In this document: positions 9,021-18,963 of the stretch, in pieces
Numbering within the stretch: position 1 is the first letter of the stretch
How the letters are laid out: every line of letters starts with the position of its first letter
Assembly: GCF_030408675.1 (NCBI RefSeq)
Contig: NZ_CP047200.1
Location: forward strand, 1,426,001-1,490,000
Source of the DNA: Corynebacterium durum
Lineage (GTDB): Bacteria > Actinomycetota > Actinomycetes > Mycobacteriales > Mycobacteriaceae
Direction: 5' to 3'
DNA length: 64,000 nucleotides
Made by a program: the position numbers and the translations under genes
The notes under the pieces: generated by a model
Database searches by the model: none
What the model saw: only the letters and a program-made list of their open reading frames with translations
What the model was told of the DNA's origin: nothing

Positions 9021-10574
9021 CTACCGTGCTTCATCCGTGGCCTGGGCGATCGCTTGAGCAATCACCCGAGCGCGAATAACCTTCTTTCCCGAATGACCAC
9101 TAATACGCGTCCATTCATCCGGGTTAGCAGTATTAGGCAAATCCTCATTCTCCCGGTATTCCGCATCCACCGCCGACAATAGATGCTGAACAGTCAACCC
9201 CTTATCCGTACCGGCAAGAAAATCCTTAATCGCGTTCTTCTTCGCACGGTCCACGATATTGGCGATCATGGCACCAGACACAAAATCGCAATAATGCAAC
9301 ACCTCAACCGAACTATCCGCCAGCGTCAATTCCACAAAAGGACGAGGCTGATACGCATACTCCACTGCGGTGGCAATGAGCTCCGTGGCGGGCTGCGCCA
9401 ACGGAAGATCATCAGTGATGTACCGTCTAAAAATATCCCGTGCACCTGACCTATTCGGCCTGGACACGCGAATCTTCACATCTAAACGACCCGGACGCAC
9501 AAGAGCAGGATCAATCAAATCCTCCCGGTTCGTTGCGCCAATCACTATTACATTGCTCAAGCTCTCCACCCCATCCAACTCAGCCAGCAACTGCGGAACC
9601 ACCGTTGTTTCCATATCGGAACTCACCCCCGACCCGCGCGTACGGAAAATCGACTCCATCTCATCAAAGAAAACAATCACCGGACGACCCTCGCCGGCCA
9701 ACTCCCTGGCGCGCTCAAAAATAATCCGAATCTGGCGCTCCGTTTCTCCGACAAACTTATTCAACAACTCCGGGCCCTTGACATTAATAAAATACGACCG
9801 CGACCCATCACCAATACGCGTAGACAACGAATGCGCCACGGCCTTAGCAATCAACGTCTTCCCGCAGCCAGGCGGGCCATACAACAACACCCCCTTTGGT
9901 GGACGCAACGCAAAATCCCGATACAATTCAGGGTGAGTAAACGGCAACTCAACAGCGTCATGAATCTGCTCAATCTGCGCATCCAAACCACCAATATCGT
10001 GGTAGGACACATCCGGCACCTCCTCCAGTACCAGACGAGCAACTTCAGCCTTGGGGATAACCTCGAACGCGTAACCCGCGCGGGCGTCGATAAGCAGCGT
10101 GTCCCCCGGCCGTGGCGACTGTCCCTCTTGCAACAACGGAGCGGCAAGCTGCACCACATGTTCCTCGCCGCGCGTATCCACCACCAACGCGCGGGAATCC
10201 GCCAACACCTCCGTCAGCGTGGATAGCTCCCCCGAGGTTTCAAAACCACACACCTCCACCACCTGCGAGCCCTCCCCAATGCGCACTCGCGCGCCGGGAA
10301 CCAATGCGGCGCGATCCACACTCGGCGAGACCACCAGCCGCATGCGTCGATTCGCGGTAAACACCTCGGCGCTGGCCCCGCCTGGATTGATGTCCAACAG
10401 CACCCCATACGTGCTTGGTGGGGCGGCCAGCGCCTCCAGCTCCTGGTGCAATACTGCGAGCTTGTCGCGGGAAGCCTTCAGCAACTCGGCAAGCTTCGCA
10501 TTCCGCGCCCCCAGCTCACGGTTAGCGCGACGCAGTACCTGCAGATCAGCAGCATCCATATCCGACGATGTCAT
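9021..10574 (-). CDS. arc: AAA+ ATPase forming ring-shaped complexes, ARC (Mpa homologue)
   Basis: Hexameric AAA+ unfoldase that recognises Pup. About 517 aa. N-terminal coiled coil ('[20 protein letters not shown]'), then interdomain OB folds, then the AAA module with Walker A GPPGCGKT, Walker [10 protein letters not shown], sensor '[20 protein letters not shown]'. The frame is open to a TTG at 10583, but GGAGGTGG sits nine bases before the ATG at 10574, which I take as the start. The C-terminus ends [11 protein letters not shown] and lacks the GQYL tail that docks Mpa to the 20S proteasome in mycobacteria, consistent with a proteasome-free system. A copy of the recurrent 13-mer lies at 10083-10095. 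Confidence 0.95.
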   Translation of the reverse strand: MTSSDMDAADLQVLRRANRELGARNAKLAELLKASRDKLAVLHQELEALAAPPSTYGVLLDINPGGASAEVFTANRRMRLVVSPSVDRAALVPGARVRIGEGSQVVEVCGFETSGELSTLTEVLADSRALVVDTRGEEHVVQLAAPLLQEGQSPRPGDTLLIDARAGYAFEVIPKAEVARLVLEEVPDVSYHDIGGLDAQIEQIHDAVELPFTHPELYRDFALRPPKGVLLYGPPGCGKTLIAKAVAHSLSTRIGDGSRSYFINVKGPELLNKFVGETERQIRIIFERARELAGEGRPVIVFFDEMESIFRTRGSGVSSDMETTVVPQLLAELDGVESLSNVIVIGATNREDLIDPALVRPGRLDVKIRVSRPNRSGARDIFRRYITDDLPLAQPATELIATAVEYAYQPRPFVELTLADSSVEVLHYCDFVSGAMIANIVDRAKKNAIKDFLAGTDKGLTVQHLLSAVDAEYRENEDLPNTANPDEWTRISGHSGKKVIRARVIAQAIAQATDEAR

Positions 10575-10624
10575 AGTGTTCAACCACCTCCACGTGGTGC
10601 CTAGGAACTTGGCTACCTTGCACC

Positions 10625-11539
<915 letters not shown>

Positions 11540-12799
11540 CTAGTCCCCGACGAAAAACGCCTCCAACGCCTGGGCAAACCACCCCATATCATGCGCACCA
11601 CACAATTCCCGCGCCGAATGCATGGACAAAAGCGGAATCCCCACATCGACTGTGGGAATGCCTAACCGTGTTGCGGTAATCGGGCCGATCGTCGATCCGC
11701 ACGGGCTATCATTATTCCCCACAAACACCTGGCTCGGAACACCCGCATCCCGGCATGCACGCTCCCACAGCGCCCACGTCACAGCATCACTCGCATACCG
11801 CTGATTCGCATTCATCTTCACCACAGGACCATGATTAACCAGCGGCTGCGTCACCGGATCATGCTTACCCACGTAATTCGGGTGCACAGAATGCGCAGCA
11901 TCTGCTGACACACACCAGGATCGGGCAAACATTCGGTGCAGGTCCTCGGTGTCGGCCTCGAGTGTCTGGGCGGTGCGCACCAGCACATTCTCCAGCAACG
12001 GACCCGCTGCACCAGAAATTGTTGCGCTGCCAACCTCCTCATGGTCAAAAGCCGCCAACACCAAAACATCATTGCCAGCATCGCCCGACTGAAGTGCAGC
12101 GATGAACGCTTCTAGGCTTGCATACACACTGGACAAATTATCCAGCCGTCCCGCGGCAACTAGATCCATATTTGCGCCAAACATCTCACCACGCTGAGCA
12201 TCACATGTTATGAGGTCATGCGCCACAATGTCATGCTTATCGACGCCCGCCGACGCAGCCACAACATCCAGCACGCTCGCCTCTGGATCCCCCACCCCCA
12301 TCACCGGTTGCAGATGCACTTGGCGAGACAAAGTGCTCGCATCCTGGGCTTTGTCCCGTGACAAATGAATCGCCAGATTCGGAATGCGCAATAGTGGCCC
12401 TGTGGACACCATCTTTTCCGAGCCGTCACTGAGAATCACGCGCCCAGCTAGCACAAGTTCGCGATCGAACCAGGACGTTAGTATCGGACCACCATAAACT
12501 TCTACTGCAACCTGCTGCCAGCCTACAGTGGTGAAATCCGTGCCTGGCTTGACCTTAAAACCAGGTGAATCCGTGTGAGAACCCACGATGCGGAAGCCAG
12601 ACTCCGGACTAGCATTTTCTGGAACCCACCACGCCATGATCGCCCCGCCACGTACGACATAGTGGCCACCAGGGCTGGCGTCCCACGGTTCTGCCTCATC
12701 CTGCTGGGCAAAACCAGCCTGATCAAGGCGACGGGCAACCTGGTGGGCAGCATGAAAAGAACTTGGAGACGAGGCTATAAAATCCAGGAAACTACGCAT
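11540..12799 (-). CDS. M18 family aminopeptidase (aspartyl aminopeptidase type)
   Basis: Cytosolic dinuclear-zinc aminopeptidase of the M18 family, probably removing N-terminal acidic residues from peptides. About 419 aa. Metal-ligand and active-site blocks are all present: 'FRIVGSHTDSPGFKVKP', 'NLAIHLSRD', 'LAAFDHEEVGSATISGA', 'NDSPCGSTIGPITATRLG' and 'GIPLLSMHSARELCG'. The frame is open to 12853, but that would run into the small gene at 12810-13067; ATG 12799 (MRSFLDFIASSPSSFHA) gives the usual family N-terminus. Confidence 0.93.
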   Translation of the reverse strand: MRSFLDFIASSPSSFHAAHQVARRLDQAGFAQQDEAEPWDASPGGHYVVRGGAIMAWWVPENASPESGFRIVGSHTDSPGFKVKPGTDFTTVGWQQVAVEVYGGPILTSWFDRELVLAGRVILSDGSEKMVSTGPLLRIPNLAIHLSRDKAQDASTLSRQVHLQPVMGVGDPEASVLDVVAASAGVDKHDIVAHDLITCDAQRGEMFGANMDLVAAGRLDNLSSVYASLEAFIAALQSGDAGNDVLVLAAFDHEEVGSATISGAAGPLLENVLVRTAQTLEADTEDLHRMFARSWCVSADAAHSVHPNYVGKHDPVTQPLVNHGPVVKMNANQRYASDAVTWALWERACRDAGVPSQVFVGNNDSPCGSTIGPITATRLGIPTVDVGIPLLSMHSARELCGAHDMGWFAQALEAFFVGD

Positions 12800-12809
12800 G
12801 CGTTTCAGC

Positions 12810-13067
12810 TTACGTTGTCCATACCGTCCACTGCGGTGAGCAAAAACCGACAATCATGTCCATGACATCACACAAAGCATCAGCATCAGCTGTTGCCTTA
12901 GCCGAATAACGATTGCTGCGAAGTTGCTTGAGCAAATCCAATGCCTCGGCATACACTTCTTGCTTGGACTTTCCGCTGTCACGGAGACCAGCCAAATGAA
13001 TATATGTGGCGGTCTGATCCTGCTTGCGGGCACAGGCAAGAAGTCCCTCCTGCAGTGACGACATCAT
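12810..13067 (-). CDS. Small hypothetical protein (85 aa), last gene of immunity-like cluster
   Basis: 85-aa, mostly helical, soluble protein; no family recognised. Two consecutive ATG codons follow a strong AAGGAGGA about ten bases upstream, which supports it being a real gene. It is 34 bases downstream of the leucine-rich gene on the same strand and is probably the last gene of a four-gene transcript. Length and helix-rich composition fit a small immunity or accessory protein, but that is inference. Confidence 0.7.
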   Translation of the reverse strand: MMSSLQEGLLACARKQDQTATYIHLAGLRDSGKSKQEVYAEALDLLKQLRSNRYSAKATADADALCDVMDMIVGFCSPQWTVWTT

Positions 13068-13101
13068 CAGTTGCGATCCTCCTTAACGAGGTTGAATAGA
13101 G

Positions 13102-13956
13102 CTAGTCATGCCAACCAAACCGTGTTTCTACGTCGTGCTGGCTGTAGTTATACGTGCGCTTATAACGTGACAGGCACACGCTGGACAGGGACGATGATTT
13201 CATCAACGGCGACAAATCATCATTGGCGATTTCCCTGCAGGAAAACGCCCACAAATTTTTCAATTTGCTGACAAACTCGCAGCTTGGTATCACCCCATCG
13301 AGATACAGTGATCCCAAATTTGGGCATTCCCCCAACACGTTGTAGTTCAGGCGTCGGGGCACGCCTTCCAAATCCACTGAACGAAGATAAGTACACTGCT
13401 GAAGCTCGCTTACATCGATAAGATTGCGAGCGGAATGCGCAGTGAAGTCCCTCAACCGTGATGCACACCGAACCCCATGTACATCGCTGCCTTTGTAGTA
13501 GGTCAGCTGGATAGTTGTCACATTGGGAAGCCCAGACAAAAAATCAAGCCTAGGTGCTCCCGCCACCTTCAACGAGGTAATTGTGGTACTGCTGAACATC
13601 ACTCCAGGTTGGAAAAGACACTCAAGTCTTGTTAAACAGGGAAAACGGCTCAAATCTACTTCCTTAACCTGCCCACATATGTGCAGGCTACACAGCCGCG
13701 GAAGATGATAGAGCGGTGTGAGGTCTACGGAATCGGCCAAGCCGCAATCGAGTTGAAAACTCCTTACATACGGCATCTCTAGCAAAAAAGACAGATCGAC
13801 ATGATGCCGTGCTCGGGTGAAGTCATAGATACCGATGTGAGTGCAGCGATGCTCACGGGCGTAAGCAACACCTTTGGAAAGATGCTGAGGATCCAGCATG
13901 ATATGGCCATTATTGACCCACACGCCATTGTCATCAAACGGATCGAACCTGATCAC
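13102..13956 (-). CDS. Leucine-rich-repeat-like protein (284 aa)
   Basis: 284-aa cytosolic protein without signal peptide. From about residue 55 on, it consists of irregular leucine-rich repeats of roughly 20-24 residues: 'VDLTPLYHLPRLCSLHI', 'VDLSRFPCLTRLECLFQ', 'LDFLSGLPNVTTIQLTY', 'IDVSELQQCTYLRSVDLE', 'VLGECPNLGSLYLDG', 'FVSKLKNLWAFSCRE' and so on. Such solenoids bind proteins and occur among immunity proteins of contact-dependent or polymorphic toxin systems. It sits between the 355-aa gene and an 85-aa gene on the same strand. Function unknown. Confidence 0.75.
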   Translation of the reverse strand: MIRFDPFDDNGVWVNNGHIMLDPQHLSKGVAYAREHRCTHIGIYDFTRARHHVDLSFLLEMPYVRSFQLDCGLADSVDLTPLYHLPRLCSLHICGQVKEVDLSRFPCLTRLECLFQPGVMFSSTTITSLKVAGAPRLDFLSGLPNVTTIQLTYYKGSDVHGVRCASRLRDFTAHSARNLIDVSELQQCTYLRSVDLEGVPRRLNYNVLGECPNLGSLYLDGVIPSCEFVSKLKNLWAFSCREIANDDLSPLMKSSSLSSVCLSRYKRTYNYSQHDVETRFGWHD

Positions 13957-13996
13957 TATGAATCTTTGCTCCGATCTGTGTGCTGATGTCCGATCA

Positions 13997-15064
13997 CTAC
14001 GCAGCTCCTACTATCCGACTACTGATGCGCTGCTGTAAGGCGGCCTCAACACCATGGGTGCAGAAGATACGAAGCCTGTTGAGATCGTCGGGAAAATAAG
14101 GCTTCCGGTCAGGTGCTGTACCCATATGTGTGTGCCTATGACGCTGGAGCGCATGATCATCCGCCTTCAGCACTTCGTGAACTAGTGGGTCAGAAGCAAG
14201 TAGACCGTGCTTTTCTACAACAGCCACAGCAATTGCCGCCATAAGGCGATTGCACGGACAATGCGCTACGTGCCTCAAGACGCGAGGATCCATCTCAATG
14301 ATGTCATTAGCGAGTGGTAAAGCATGCTGATCCACAAACTCCCAGATTTCAGAAAAAACACTATAAAATTGTTCAATCGAACTGGGTATCGGTATCAGGT
14401 TGCCTGATGCGACGGTGTTGATTGTTATGTCTGGGTCCCAGTGACGTGCGTCAGAAAAATGCGCAACGTACAGCTCTCCATATTGCGGCGCAACTGTGTG
14501 GCCGCATATCTGATTAAGTGCCTCCGCTAGCTGGTCACTCTTGACGGCAATCCGAATGTCCGCGCTCGCTTGATTGCGGTAGTTACTGTGAGAAAACGTC
14601 ATGCGCACTTCAGATGGAAGTGGATGTCCATAGTGTTTTTTGTACTGCTCCCGCACATAACGCTCAGCCCCAACACAAAACTGTTGATTGTGGATATTTA
14701 TCGGTCCGCCGTAAGTGGCGATCGCGCGTGGGTGAAGGGCGCAATACTCTCCAAAATCGCTGAAAAACCTAGCTTGGGCATGGTCCACATCCCCGTATAC
14801 CCAGTGCAGCATGTTAGCCCAGCCCATTGCGTCATCCGTGAAGTTGTATTTGGCACGTACCCAGTCGGTGAACCGTCGGCCAACGAGCTCATCACCGAAA
14901 CCATCATCACGTCCTGCTCCCCACATGCGACCAGTACGAAATGCCGTAAGGAACAACTTGATCTGGTGAACGTCATGACGTGTGACAAACAATCCCGGTT
15001 GTTCTTCCATTGCTGCAATGAGCTCCAGGATGTTCCGATATTGTTCTTGTGTTGCTTTAACCAC
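13997..15064 (-). CDS. Hypothetical protein (355 aa), immunity-like N-terminal region
   Basis: 355-aa soluble protein of unknown function. The first 120 residues ('ILELIAAMEEQPGLFVTRHD', then a helix with FLTAFRTG, a central FTDWVRAKY and a downstream GWANMLHWVYGD...FFSDFGEY) resemble a layout I associate with small bacterial immunity-type proteins that start 'RPGMY...FL.GY...F..WV..KY...GW...I....A...FF'. The second half is mixed alpha/beta with many His and is unrecognised. It starts at a GTG that overlaps the upstream 93-aa gene by eight bases, so the two are translationally coupled. Confidence 0.65.
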   Translation of the reverse strand: MVKATQEQYRNILELIAAMEEQPGLFVTRHDVHQIKLFLTAFRTGRMWGAGRDDGFGDELVGRRFTDWVRAKYNFTDDAMGWANMLHWVYGDVDHAQARFFSDFGEYCALHPRAIATYGGPINIHNQQFCVGAERYVREQYKKHYGHPLPSEVRMTFSHSNYRNQASADIRIAVKSDQLAEALNQICGHTVAPQYGELYVAHFSDARHWDPDITINTVASGNLIPIPSSIEQFYSVFSEIWEFVDQHALPLANDIIEMDPRVLRHVAHCPCNRLMAAIAVAVVEKHGLLASDPLVHEVLKADDHALQRHRHTHMGTAPDRKPYFPDDLNRLRIFCTHGVEAALQQRISSRIVGAA

Positions 15065-15338
15065 AGCTCCCCCAGATACGTGTGATCATGGCAATGGTGT
15101 CAGTGTCAGTAGTGATGCTTAGCCCGAGGTATGTCTCGTTTTCTACAACAACCACTGAATCCTCCCCCAATTGATATTCGGCGAAAAAATAGTCCTGTGA
15201 ACCGCCGACACCGCTCCACTGACGTATGCACTGTGCGCCCATATCCTGCAATAATGCTGTTAGGCGCACATATGCCTGTGCATCAAACTCAGGCGCAAGT
15301 ATCAACGTTTCTGCCACTCTATCAGCAGTACCTGACAT
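15057..15338 (-). CDS. Small hypothetical protein (93 aa), immunity-like fold suspected
   Basis: 93-aa protein, first gene of the four-gene minus-strand cluster. A predicted helix ('[16 protein letters not shown]') is followed by strands ('[20 protein letters not shown]', '[11 protein letters not shown]') and a final helix. This alpha-beta layout is common among small SMI1- or Imm-type antitoxin proteins, but no family can be named. Divergent from thiM; the TPP riboswitch lies just outside its 5' end. Confidence 0.65.
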   Translation of the reverse strand: MSGTADRVAETLILAPEFDAQAYVRLTALLQDMGAQCIRQWSGVGGSQDYFFAEYQLGEDSVVVVENETYLGLSITTDTDTIAMITRIWGSCG

Positions 15339-15386
15339 CTGCTACCCCCGGCAACTACCCCATCGCGCACGTGTGCTATTGTCGAG

Positions 15387-15467
15387 TATCGGACACGGGG
15401 TGCACCGAATGCGGTGCTGAGAATATACCCATTGAACCTGCTCTAGCTCGAACTAGCGAAGGGATAG
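15387..15467 (+). ncRNA. TPP riboswitch (THI element)
   Basis: All conserved blocks of the thiamine pyrophosphate aptamer are present in order: CGGGGTGC at about 15397, GTGCTGAGAATATACCC (15414-15430), TTGAACCTG (15432-15440) and ACTAGCGAAGGGAT (15452-15465). TATC at 15387-15390 can pair with GATA at 15463-15466 to close P1. The GAAGGG of the aptamer's 3' strand is six bases from the thiM ATG, so the same bases probably serve as ribosome-binding site; TPP binding would hide it directly and shut off translation of thiM-thiED. Confidence 0.93.
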
Positions 15468-15469
15468 TC

Positions 15470-16282
15470 ATGAATCAGCTTTGCTGTGCTGTGTCTGCAG
15501 TGCGTGAAATAAATCCTTTGGTGCAATGTTTAACAAATAGTGTGGTCATGGAAATCACGGCCAACGTTCTTCTTGCTGTTGGTGCCTCACCAGCAATGTG
15601 CGATACCCCCTCAGAATCAGCTGATTTTGCAGCGATAGCATCAGCTGTGCTGATTAATGCAGGGACTCCTACTCGGGACCAGTATGAGGGCATGCGCCAG
15701 GCAATTCAAGGAGCGACCGTCGCGGGAACCCCATGGGTGCTTGACCCCGTTGCGGTGGGTGCACTGCAGGAACGCACCGATTTTGCCCGTGAAATTCTGC
15801 AGTTCGCTCCGCACGCTATCCGGGGTAACGCATCTGAAATTGTAGCGTTAGCTGGGCTTGGCTCCGGCGGTCGCGGTGTGGATGCTACTGATGATGTCGC
15901 CGCCGCACTTCCTGCTGCCAAGCAGCTTGCTGCGCAGACGAAAGGCGTGGTGGCCATTTCTGGCGAATCCGACTTTATCGTAAGCGCACATCAGGTGACC
16001 AAGGTTGATTCTGGGCATCCACTGATGCCTATAGTCATTGGGACTGGTTGCGCGCTGGGGGCGTTAACTGCGGCGTATCTCGGTGCCGCCCATATTCGGG
16101 GTATCGCTGCCCACGATGCTGTTGTTGCAGCACATGCCCACACTGGCGCTGCGGGAATGGTTGCGGGTGAAAGTGCACGCGGTCCAGGGTCTTTTGCTCC
16201 AGCATGGGTTGATGCGTTGTACAACCTCACGCCTGAACACATCGCCGAGCTTGTGACGGTTCAGGAGGTATCTAGCTCATGA
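15470..16282 (+). CDS. thiM: Hydroxyethylthiazole kinase ThiM
   Basis: Salvage kinase that phosphorylates 4-methyl-5-(2-hydroxyethyl)thiazole to THZ-P for thiamine synthesis. About 270 aa; start ATG 15470 ([19 protein letters not shown]) immediately follows the TPP riboswitch. Family motifs: '[20 protein letters not shown]', '[20 protein letters not shown]' (catalytic GTGC Cys), '[11 protein letters not shown]'. The frame is open upstream to 15131 but that part is non-coding riboswitch. Overlaps thiED by four bases (ATGA), hence coupled. Confidence 0.95.
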   Translation: MNQLCCAVSAVREINPLVQCLTNSVVMEITANVLLAVGASPAMCDTPSESADFAAIASAVLINAGTPTRDQYEGMRQAIQGATVAGTPWVLDPVAVGALQERTDFAREILQFAPHAIRGNASEIVALAGLGSGGRGVDATDDVAAALPAAKQLAAQTKGVVAISGESDFIVSAHQVTKVDSGHPLMPIVIGTGCALGALTAAYLGAAHIRGIAAHDAVVAAHAHTGAAGMVAGESARGPGSFAPAWVDALYNLTPEHIAELVTVQEVSSS

Positions 16283-17721
16283 CTGACTGGACGCTCTACC
16301 TTGTCACTGACCCAGATTTAGCAGGTGGCCCAGATAATGTTCCACATATTGTTTCCCAGGCAATCTCAGGTGGGGTGAGTGTGGTGCAGTTACGCGACAA
16401 ACGCGCCACACGAGGAGAGATACGGCAGCACGCACAGGCGTTGTGCGAAGTTACTGGCAACATTCCCCTCTTTATTAATGATTACGTTGATATTGCCGCA
16501 GAACTAGGGTTACACGCCCATATCGGTCAGAGCGACACGCGTTATGTTGAGGCGCGCAAGCTTCTTCCTGATCACCTGATGCTGGGGCTAAGTATTGAAA
16601 CGCATGAGCAACTCATCACCGTGATTGCTGATGCGCAAGAGGCTGGTGTACGTCTTCCTGATGTGATCGGGATAGGGCCAGTGCGGGCAACCTCAACAAA
16701 ACCGGATCACGCAGCACCATTGGGAGTTGAGGGCGTAGCGGCGATTGCCCGTACAGCCGTCTGCTACGGAATTGCAACGGTGGCGATCGGGGGCGTCGAT
16801 AAGCAATGTGCGTCAAAACTTCAGGCAGTGGACGGTGCGTGCGTGGTGTCAGCGATTATGGCTGCGCAGGATCCTCATGCTGCGGCGCGTGAGCTTCGAG
16901 GGGCGTTTGTGCAGGTTCCTCGGGTGCTGTCGATCGCGGGAACGGATCCGACTGGGGGTGCGGGTGCGCAGGCTGATGTGAAATCAATTACTGCTGCTGG
17001 CGGTTATGGCATGAATGTTGTCACGGCGCTTGTGGCGCAAAATACGCATGGGGTTCGGTCCGTCCATACGCCGCCGTTGGAGTTTTTGGATGAGCAACTT
17101 GATGCGGTGTTTTCTGACGTTGCGGTGGATGCCATCAAGATCGGCATGCTTGCCACCGTTGATACGATAGCGACAGTGCAAGCGTGGCTTGACATGTACC
17201 CCTCGCCTGTTGTTGTGCTGGATCCAGTAATGATTGCTACCAGCGGCGACAGGCTTATTGACGCCGATGCGGAACAAGCGCTCCGTCAGCTTGCGCGCCG
17301 CGTCGATGTAATAACGCCGAACATTCCTGAACTTGCCGTGTTGGTCGGCGAGCAGCCGGCTTCTACTTTTGCGGAAGCAGTGGAGCAGGCACGTCATTTT
17401 AATAGAGGCACTGCGACCACAGTCATTGTCAAGGGTGGGCACCTGACCGGCACGGAGGTGGAAAACGCGGTGGTAGAACCCGATGGAAACGTAACAGTTG
17501 TGCGCGCGCCTCGGGTGGAAACAATGAATACGCATGGGACTGGGTGCTCGTTGTCCTCTGCGCTCGCAACGCGCATTGCTGCGGGTGACACAGTGGCAGA
17601 GGCGCTGCAGTGGTCAATCAAGTGGTTGCACGAAGCAATCGCTCATGGTGTTGAACTGCGGGTTGGTCAGCCAGGCGGCCACGGACCAGTTGATCACGGG
17701 TACCGTGCTCGGCAAGTCTAG
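16279..17721 (+). CDS. thiED: Bifunctional thiamine phosphate synthase / HMP-P kinase (ThiE-ThiD fusion)
   Basis: 480-aa fusion. Residues 1-210 are ThiE, which joins HMP-PP and THZ-P to thiamine phosphate: '[20 protein letters not shown]', 'IGQSDTR', '[20 protein letters not shown]', '[10 protein letters not shown]'. Residues 214-480 are ThiD, phosphorylating HMP and HMP-P: '[20 protein letters not shown]', '[13 protein letters not shown]', '[18 protein letters not shown]' with the catalytic Cys. With ThiM upstream the operon performs late thiamine assembly and salvage under TPP control. A 13-mer copy at 16792-16804 encodes the GVDK of ThiE. Confidence 0.95.
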   Translation: MTDWTLYLVTDPDLAGGPDNVPHIVSQAISGGVSVVQLRDKRATRGEIRQHAQALCEVTGNIPLFINDYVDIAAELGLHAHIGQSDTRYVEARKLLPDHLMLGLSIETHEQLITVIADAQEAGVRLPDVIGIGPVRATSTKPDHAAPLGVEGVAAIARTAVCYGIATVAIGGVDKQCASKLQAVDGACVVSAIMAAQDPHAAARELRGAFVQVPRVLSIAGTDPTGGAGAQADVKSITAAGGYGMNVVTALVAQNTHGVRSVHTPPLEFLDEQLDAVFSDVAVDAIKIGMLATVDTIATVQAWLDMYPSPVVVLDPVMIATSGDRLIDADAEQALRQLARRVDVITPNIPELAVLVGEQPASTFAEAVEQARHFNRGTATTVIVKGGHLTGTEVENAVVEPDGNVTVVRAPRVETMNTHGTGCSLSSALATRIAAGDTVAEALQWSIKWLHEAIAHGVELRVGQPGGHGPVDHGYRARQV

Positions 17722-17778
17722 TGATCAGTCATCGAGGCTTCATAGTGTTTGTCTGAGGGTTGCCTCCCGCAGAGGGTG

Positions 17779-17797
17779 AAAAGTTAGGCTACCCTTG
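17779..17797. promoter_or_regulatory. Probable DtxR operator upstream of the siderophore transporter
   Basis: AAAAGTTAGGCTACCCTTG matches about 13 of 19 positions of the reverse-complement DtxR consensus, with an intact GTTAGGCTA core. Its reverse complement shares the string CAAGGGTAGCCTAAC with the box at 5146-5164. It precedes the first permease gene by about 75-115 bases depending on which start is used, so the transporter is likely iron-repressed. Confidence 0.65.
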
Positions 17798-17840
17798 ATT
17801 TCTGCATGCAGAAAGATGCTATGTAAGGTTGCGGCGCGCG

Positions 17841-17853
17841 GGCGTCGACAAGC
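17841..17853 (+). repeat. Intergenic copy of the recurrent 13-mer GGCGTCGAYAAGC
   Basis: GGCGTCGACAAGC, one of nine exact copies (Y = C or T) in the window. It lies between the DtxR-like box and the first permease gene, directly before the TTG at 17854. Being outside a confident reading frame, it argues that the repeat is not merely codon usage. Confidence 0.6.
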
Positions 17854-17892
17854 TTGAACAGACTCAATATAACCTGCGGAAGTGGGACTGAT

Positions 17893-18963
17893 GTGACTCT
17901 ACCAACCGCCGTGAATGCCGATGTGTCGCGCACCTACAAAATATGGATTGTGCTGGGTATATGCCTCTTGCTTGTGGGGGCGTCATTCGTGATAAGCCTG
18001 ACGGTAGGATCCCGATCAACTGGTTTTATGGACTCGTTGCGGGTGATGCCGGAATCGCTACGGTACGCCTTTGACTCCAACTACGCCGGGAACATGGCGT
18101 TTAATGACCTCGTTGTGCTGATCGGTGGGCTGCGAGTACCACGCACTGTTCTAGCTTTACTCACCGGTGTCGCACTTGGTGGAGCTGGGGCGTTGATCCA
18201 AGGGCACACCCGAAATCCACTGGCAGACCCCCATATTTTAGGCATAAACGCCGGTGCAGCCCTGGCTGTCGTGATCGCCGTGTATGCGGGTGTTGGCACC
18301 GAACCTGGCAACTTGGTGCTTCCCGCTATCATCGGTTGCGCCATCACCGCTGGATTGGTTTTTCTTATCTCATCGTTTGGGCCGGTGGCCATGAACCCTC
18401 TGGCGCTCATTCTGGCGGGTGTGGCGCTAGCTGCTCTGTTTATGGGGCTGGTCAACGCACTTGTTCTGAACAATAGTCTGTCCCTTGATGCTCTTCGTGC
18501 GTGGTCAACGGGATCGGTCGGTGACCGTGATATGGGTGTCGTACGTGCCGTATTCTGGCCTTTCCTTATTGGTGTAGTTTTATGCCTTTTCCAAGGGCGA
18601 GGACTCAACCTTCTCAGCCTGGGGGAATCCGTCGCTGCGACACTCGGATTGCCAGTGACGCGAACGCGCATTCTCGGGCTTACGACAGTTGCGCTCCTCG
18701 GGGGTGCTGCGGTTGCAGGTGCTGGTCCCGTTGGCTTTATCGGCCTAGCTGCCCCGCATATTGTGCGAGCCATAGCAGGCCATGACTATCGAATCATCAT
18801 TCCGTTGTCCATGGTTGTGGGCGGAATGCTCGGGTTGTGGGCCGATATTCTTGGACGCGTGGTAGCCCACCCTGGCGAAATCGCCATGGGTATTGTCGTA
18901 GCGCTCTTCGGGGTTCCACTGTTTATAGTCCTAGTCAAACGAGGCTTGGCGACGGAAGTATGA
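17893..18963 (+). CDS. Iron-siderophore ABC transporter permease, FecCD family (first)
   Basis: Polytopic permease half of a ferric-siderophore importer, paired with the next gene. About 356 aa from GTG 17893, which has GGAAG ten bases upstream; the frame is open to a TTG at 17854 without a good ribosome-binding site, so the start is uncertain. Family marks: 'GLRVPRTVLALLTGVALGGA', 'QGHTRNPLADPHILGINAGA', 'VGFIGLAAPHIVRAIAGHDY' (coupling region facing the ATPase). Around ten hydrophobic segments. Overlaps the next gene by four bases. Order permease-permease-ATPase-lipoprotein matches the FagABCD layout of C. pseudotuberculosis. Confidence 0.92.
   Translation: MTLPTAVNADVSRTYKIWIVLGICLLLVGASFVISLTVGSRSTGFMDSLRVMPESLRYAFDSNYAGNMAFNDLVVLIGGLRVPRTVLALLTGVALGGAGALIQGHTRNPLADPHILGINAGAALAVVIAVYAGVGTEPGNLVLPAIIGCAITAGLVFLISSFGPVAMNPLALILAGVALAALFMGLVNALVLNNSLSLDALRAWSTGSVGDRDMGVVRAVFWPFLIGVVLCLFQGRGLNLLSLGESVAATLGLPVTRTRILGLTTVALLGGAAVAGAGPVGFIGLAAPHIVRAIAGHDYRIIIPLSMVVGGMLGLWADILGRVVAHPGEIAMGIVVALFGVPLFIVLVKRGLATEV

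Noticed and set aside
12800..12853. Longer N-terminus for the M18 aminopeptidase
   Set aside because: It would overlap the 85-aa gene, and the residues MSVFAHRSGRYGQRKLKR do not resemble the family start.
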